Made by a program: the position numbers and the translations under genes | Shown here: one piece after another, positions 61,582 to 64,000 of the stretch | Numbering within the stretch: position 1 is the stretch's first letter | Layout: the number at the start of each line of letters is the position of its first letter | Notes under the pieces: model-generated | Told to the model about the DNA's origin: nothing | The model's input: the letters and a program-made list of their open reading frames with translations, nothing else | Database searches by the model: none | NCBI RefSeq assembly: GCF_050496545.1 | Contig: NZ_JBNVZV010000023.1 | Span: forward strand, 6,996-70,995 | Source: Phycicoccus avicenniae_A | GTDB taxonomy: Bacteria > Actinomycetota > Actinomycetes > Actinomycetales > Dermatophilaceae | DNA length: 64,000 nucleotides | Reading direction: 5' to 3'

Positions 61582-62176
61582 CGATGAGCCTCCGTCCCTC
61601 GAACGCCCGGCCGAGGGTGACCTCGTCGGCGTACTCCAGGTCGCCGCCGACCGGCAGGCCGGAGGCCAGGCGGGTGACCCGCGGCACCCCGATGTCTCGC
61701 AGCATCCGCGACAGGTAGCTCGCGGTGGCCTCGCCCTCGAGGTTGGGGTCGGTGGCGATGATGACCTCGGTGACCTCGCCGTCCCCGAGGCGGGCGAGCA
61801 GCTCGCGGACCCGCAGGTCCTCGGGGCCGACGCCGTCGATGGGGCTGATCGCGCCGCCGAGCACGTGGTAGCGGCCGCGGAACTCGCGGGTGCGCTCGAT
61901 GGCGACGACGTCCTTGGGCTCCTCGACCACGCAGATGGCCGAGCCGTCACGGCGGGTGTCGGAGCAGATGCGGCAGCGCTCGGCCTCGGCGACGTTGAAG
62001 CAGACCTCGCAGAAGCGGACCCGGGCCTTGACCTCGGACAACGCGTGGGTCAGCCGCTCGACGTCGGCCGGGTCGGCCTGGAGCAGGTGGAAGGCGATCC
62101 GCTGGGCGCTCTTGGGACCGACGCCCGGCAGCCTGCCGAGCTCGTCGATGAGGTCCTGGACCGCGCCTTCGTACAC
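61574..62176 (-). CDS. recR: Recombination mediator RecR
   Basis: A 200-residue RecR, which with RecF/RecO loads RecA on gapped DNA. N-terminal helix-hairpin-helix LIDELGRLPGVGPKSAQRIA, zinc finger with Cys56, Cys59, Cys68 and Cys71 (RFCEVCFNVAEAERCRICSD), Toprim domain (ICVVEEPKDVVAIERTREFR, DPNLEGEATASYLSRMLRD) and the C-terminal GLPVGGDLEYADEVTLGRAF. GTG start at 62176. It belongs to the dnaX-recR neighbourhood although a copper chaperone and an acyltransferase lie between. Confidence 0.96.
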   Translation of the reverse strand: MYEGAVQDLIDELGRLPGVGPKSAQRIAFHLLQADPADVERLTHALSEVKARVRFCEVCFNVAEAERCRICSDTRRDGSAICVVEEPKDVVAIERTREFRGRYHVLGGAISPIDGVGPEDLRVRELLARLGDGEVTEVIIATDPNLEGEATASYLSRMLRDIGVPRVTRLASGLPVGGDLEYADEVTLGRAFEGRRLIGA

Positions 62177-62231
62177 GCCCCGAGCCTACGGCCTGGGCGG
62201 CCGGGACGGGCGCCGGGCGGCAGCGCGTCGG

Positions 62232-62456
62232 TCAGGCGCGGGCGAGGACGTAGCCGCCGGCCTCGTCGAGCGCGCCGGAGACCTCGGCGTCGGTGAGGGT
62301 GCGGTCGGCGGTCACGCGCACGGTCGAGGCACCCTCGGCGACCACCTCGACCCCGACCTCGCGGACGCCGTCGAGGGCGGTCAGCTCGTCGGTGACGGCC
62401 TGCGCGCAGTGCCCGCAGGTGAGACCGGTGGCGTGGAACTCCTGGGTCGTGGCCAT
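62232..62456 (-). CDS. copZ: Copper chaperone, heavy-metal-associated domain
   Basis: A 74-residue HMA-domain protein. FHATGLTCGHCAQAVTDELT contains the metal-binding GxTCxxC (Cys14, Cys17), and the rest fits the ferredoxin-like fold. It carries Cu(I) in the cytoplasm. ATG at 62456 is chosen for GAGGAGAGGA upstream. A CsoR-like palindrome covers the -10 region at 62477-62497, suggesting copper induction. No copper ATPase is next to it. Confidence 0.85.
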   Translation of the reverse strand: MATTQEFHATGLTCGHCAQAVTDELTALDGVREVGVEVVAEGASTVRVTADRTLTDAEVSGALDEAGGYVLARA

Positions 62457-62476
62457 GGCCGCGTCCTCTCCTCGAT

Positions 62477-62497
62477 GGATACCTCCCCCCAGTATCC
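62477..62497 (-). promoter_or_regulatory. Palindromic operator over the copZ -10 box, CsoR-like
   Basis: GGATAC - CTCCCCCCA - GTATCC: perfect 6-bp arms around a C-rich 9-nt centre. Read on the minus strand it contains the -10 box GATACT and a G-run, resembling CsoR copper-sensor operators (GC-rich centre with GTAT/ATAC arms). It lies about 20 bp upstream of the copZ ATG. Confidence 0.6.
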
Positions 62498-62508
62498 GCC
62501 CCACCGGC

Positions 62509-63204
62509 TCAGATGCCGACGGCGGCCCCCGTGCTTTCCGGCGGGAGCTCGTTGTAGGTGTCCGCGCGCTCCTGGCCGGAGAGGGCGGCGATGGCGTCCA
62601 TCACCTCGTCGGTGAGGAGGCGGCGGGCCCGCCCGGCCGGCATCTCGGCGTAGGGCGCAGGGCTGATGGGCCGACCGAAGGCGACCCGCACCTTCGCCAC
62701 CCTCGGGAAGCTGGAGCCGACCGGCATCACCTCGTCGGTGCCGACCAGGCCGACCGGGACGACGGGCACGCCGGCGGTGAGCGCGAGCCACGCGACCCCC
62801 GTGCGTCCCTTGTAGAGCCGGCCGTCGCGCGAGCGCGTGCCCTCGGGGTAGATCCCGAACCCGCGCCCCTCCTGCAGCACCGCCAGGGCGGCGTCGAGGG
62901 ACTCCTGGGCCGCGCGCGAGGAGTGTCGGTCGACCGGGACGGCGCCGATGCCCTCGAAGAAGCCGCGACGCACCCGGCCGCCGATGCCCGTGCCCGTGAA
63001 GTAGTCGGACTTCGCGAGGAACACGACGGGCCGCGGGGCGACGATGGGGATGGCGAAGGAGTCGATGAAGGAGAGGTGGTTGCTGGCGAACAGGACTCCA
63101 CCGGTGGTGGGCACGCCCTCGGTGCCCGTGACGGTGGGCCGCCAGAGCAGCTTCGAGAGCGGGGCGACCGCTCCGTGGCTCACCGTGTAGGCGAGCCGGC
63201 TCAC
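62509..63204 (-). CDS. 1-acyl-sn-glycerol-3-phosphate acyltransferase family protein
   Basis: A 231-residue PlsC-type acyltransferase for phospholipid synthesis. The catalytic motif NHLSFIDSFAIP gives His-x4-Asp, and the substrate motif FGIYPEGTRSRDGRLYKGRT the conserved Glu-Gly-Thr-Arg. VDRHSSRAAQESLDAALAVL follows the family. GTG at 63204 overlaps the dnaX stop by 4 bp, showing co-translation with dnaX. PlsC or a related lysophospholipid acyltransferase cannot be separated. Confidence 0.9.
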   Translation of the reverse strand: MSRLAYTVSHGAVAPLSKLLWRPTVTGTEGVPTTGGVLFASNHLSFIDSFAIPIVAPRPVVFLAKSDYFTGTGIGGRVRRGFFEGIGAVPVDRHSSRAAQESLDAALAVLQEGRGFGIYPEGTRSRDGRLYKGRTGVAWLALTAGVPVVPVGLVGTDEVMPVGSSFPRVAKVRVAFGRPISPAPYAEMPAGRARRLLTDEVMDAIAALSGQERADTYNELPPESTGAAVGI

Positions 63205-64000
63205 CGCTGCTCCTCGTGGATGACCGTGCCGCCGAGGATGCGCTCGACAACGGGCACCCCGACATCGGTGAGGTCCTCGATGGACTCGTCGTCCTCGCTG
63301 ATGGCGGTGTCGTCGACGACGTGCGGCGCGACCGCCTCCTGCTCCTGCTCGGCCGCGACAGCGGCCTTGGCCTGCTCGAGCGGGCTGGCCCACGACGGCG
63401 CCGACTCCGGGGGCGGGGGCGCGTCGGACCAGCTGGGCGCCTCCGAGCGCGGGGCCGCCGGGGCGACGCCGACATCCTGCACGGGGGCCGGGTCGGACGC
63501 GGGCGGCGGCGCCTCGAAGGAGGGGACCGGGGCGGCGGCCGGCTCGGGGGGCGGCGCGACGTCGCCGGGCACGCCCTCGACGCGGGCGTCGACCCCGAGG
63601 ACGTCGATGAGCGCCTGCCGCACGTACTCGGCGTGGGCACCGCGCCGGAACGTCTCGGCGAGGCCCGTGGTGGAGATGGCGAGGACCACGCGCTGGCCGT
63701 CGTACTCCTGGACCTGCGCGTTCTGGGCCACGAACGTCCAGGTGACGCGCTTGTTGCGGCCGAGCCAGTCGAGGACGTCGGGCCAGGACCGACGCAGGGC
63801 GTCGGTGTCGATGCCGCCCGGGCCCTTCACGGCGGCCGGCGCCGGGGCGGCCGCGGGAACCGGGGCCGGGGCATGGGTCGGTGCCGGTGGCTCGGCGGCG
63901 GGAGGCGCCGGCTCGGTTGCAGCAGGCTCGGGCGCGGACGGGGTGCCCGCGGCCGGCCCCGGTTCGGGCCGGCGGTCGGGAACGGGCTCGGCGGCGACCG
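63201..64000 (-). CDS. dnaX: DNA polymerase III gamma/tau subunit, C-terminal part
   Basis: About 265 C-terminal residues of DnaX tau; the gene continues past the window edge. The visible part has a Pro/Ala/Glu-rich linker, then a folded region KGPGGIDTDALRRSWPDVLD, VTWTFVAQNAQVQEYDGQRV, STTGLAETFRRGAHAEYVRQ, typical of the tau C-terminus that binds the polymerase alpha subunit, and an acidic tail. It ends by overlapping the acyltransferase start. The clamp-loader ATPase domains are outside the window. Confidence 0.88.
   Translation of the reverse strand, partial: VAAEPVPDRRPEPGPAAGTPSAPEPAATEPAPPAAEPPAPTHAPAPVPAAAPAPAAVKGPGGIDTDALRRSWPDVLDWLGRNKRVTWTFVAQNAQVQEYDGQRVVLAISTTGLAETFRRGAHAEYVRQALIDVLGVDARVEGVPGDVAPPPEPAAAPVPSFEAPPPASDPAPVQDVGVAPAAPRSEAPSWSDAPPPPESAPSWASPLEQAKAAVAAEQEQEAVAPHVVDDTAISEDDESIEDLTDVGVPVVERILGGTVIHEEQR

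Overview
The window looks like chromosomal DNA of a high-GC Gram-positive bacterium (Actinomycetota, most like Micrococcales and plausibly Intrasporangiaceae). This rests on roughly 70% GC, frequent GTG starts, 1-8 bp start/stop overlaps, several leaderless-looking starts, a DUF222/HNH protein, a class F-like sortase, a PPi-type phosphofructokinase and a dnaX-recR-lysC-asd neighbourhood. The genus call is inference. No rRNA or complete tRNA gene was found.

Layout. 1-1929: end of a cobalamin operon (cobT, cobS, cobC-like). 2159-4637: lipoprotein, Nramp-like transporter and PRC-barrel protein with overlapping genes. 4638-10183: a less GC-rich integrated element with a zincin-like protein, a stop-interrupted ORF, two phospholipase D-type proteins (one with a helix-hairpin-helix DNA-binding region), a small membrane protein and a tyrosine integrase beside a tRNA-Pro 3' fragment. 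10371-19112: LGFP-repeat protein, two-component system, beta-helix protein, MobA-like transferase and a DUF1501/DUF1800 pair. 19218-22299: sugar ABC importer without an ATPase gene. 22444-29339: SDR, a cluster of glycosyltransferase, PIG-L/methyltransferase fusion and acyl-CoA dehydrogenase-like protein, a VOC protein and a GH13 hydrolase with a probable 5' frameshift. 29472-30908: DUF222/HNH protein. 30909-34790: a block of small orphan genes, gene remnants and repeated palindromes. 34791-44301: galactoside utilisation locus (alpha-galactosidase and ABC importer diverging from GH42 beta-galactosidase, DeoR regulator and GalT). 44421-55110: secreted HNH nuclease, Asp/Glu racemase with ATP-grasp ligase (probably D-amino acid incorporation into peptidoglycan), sortase with DUF4397 protein, membrane glycosyltransferase-like protein, phospholipase D and a NarL-type two-component system. 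55347-64000: PPi-phosphofructokinase, asd, lysC, FAD oxidoreductase, DUF5063, recR, copZ, acyltransferase and the dnaX 3' end.

The most notable points are: an aspartate-semialdehyde dehydrogenase homologue in the lysC-asd operon whose catalytic cysteine position is alanine; the PLD/HhH-PLD/zincin operon on an integrase-bearing island, a candidate undescribed DNA-processing or defence cassette; the 3.8-kb orphan-gene block bounded by similar palindromes and holding a decayed tandem paralogue and a toxin/immunity-like remnant; and the divergent galactoside promoters. All assignments come from reading the sequence; no database search was run.
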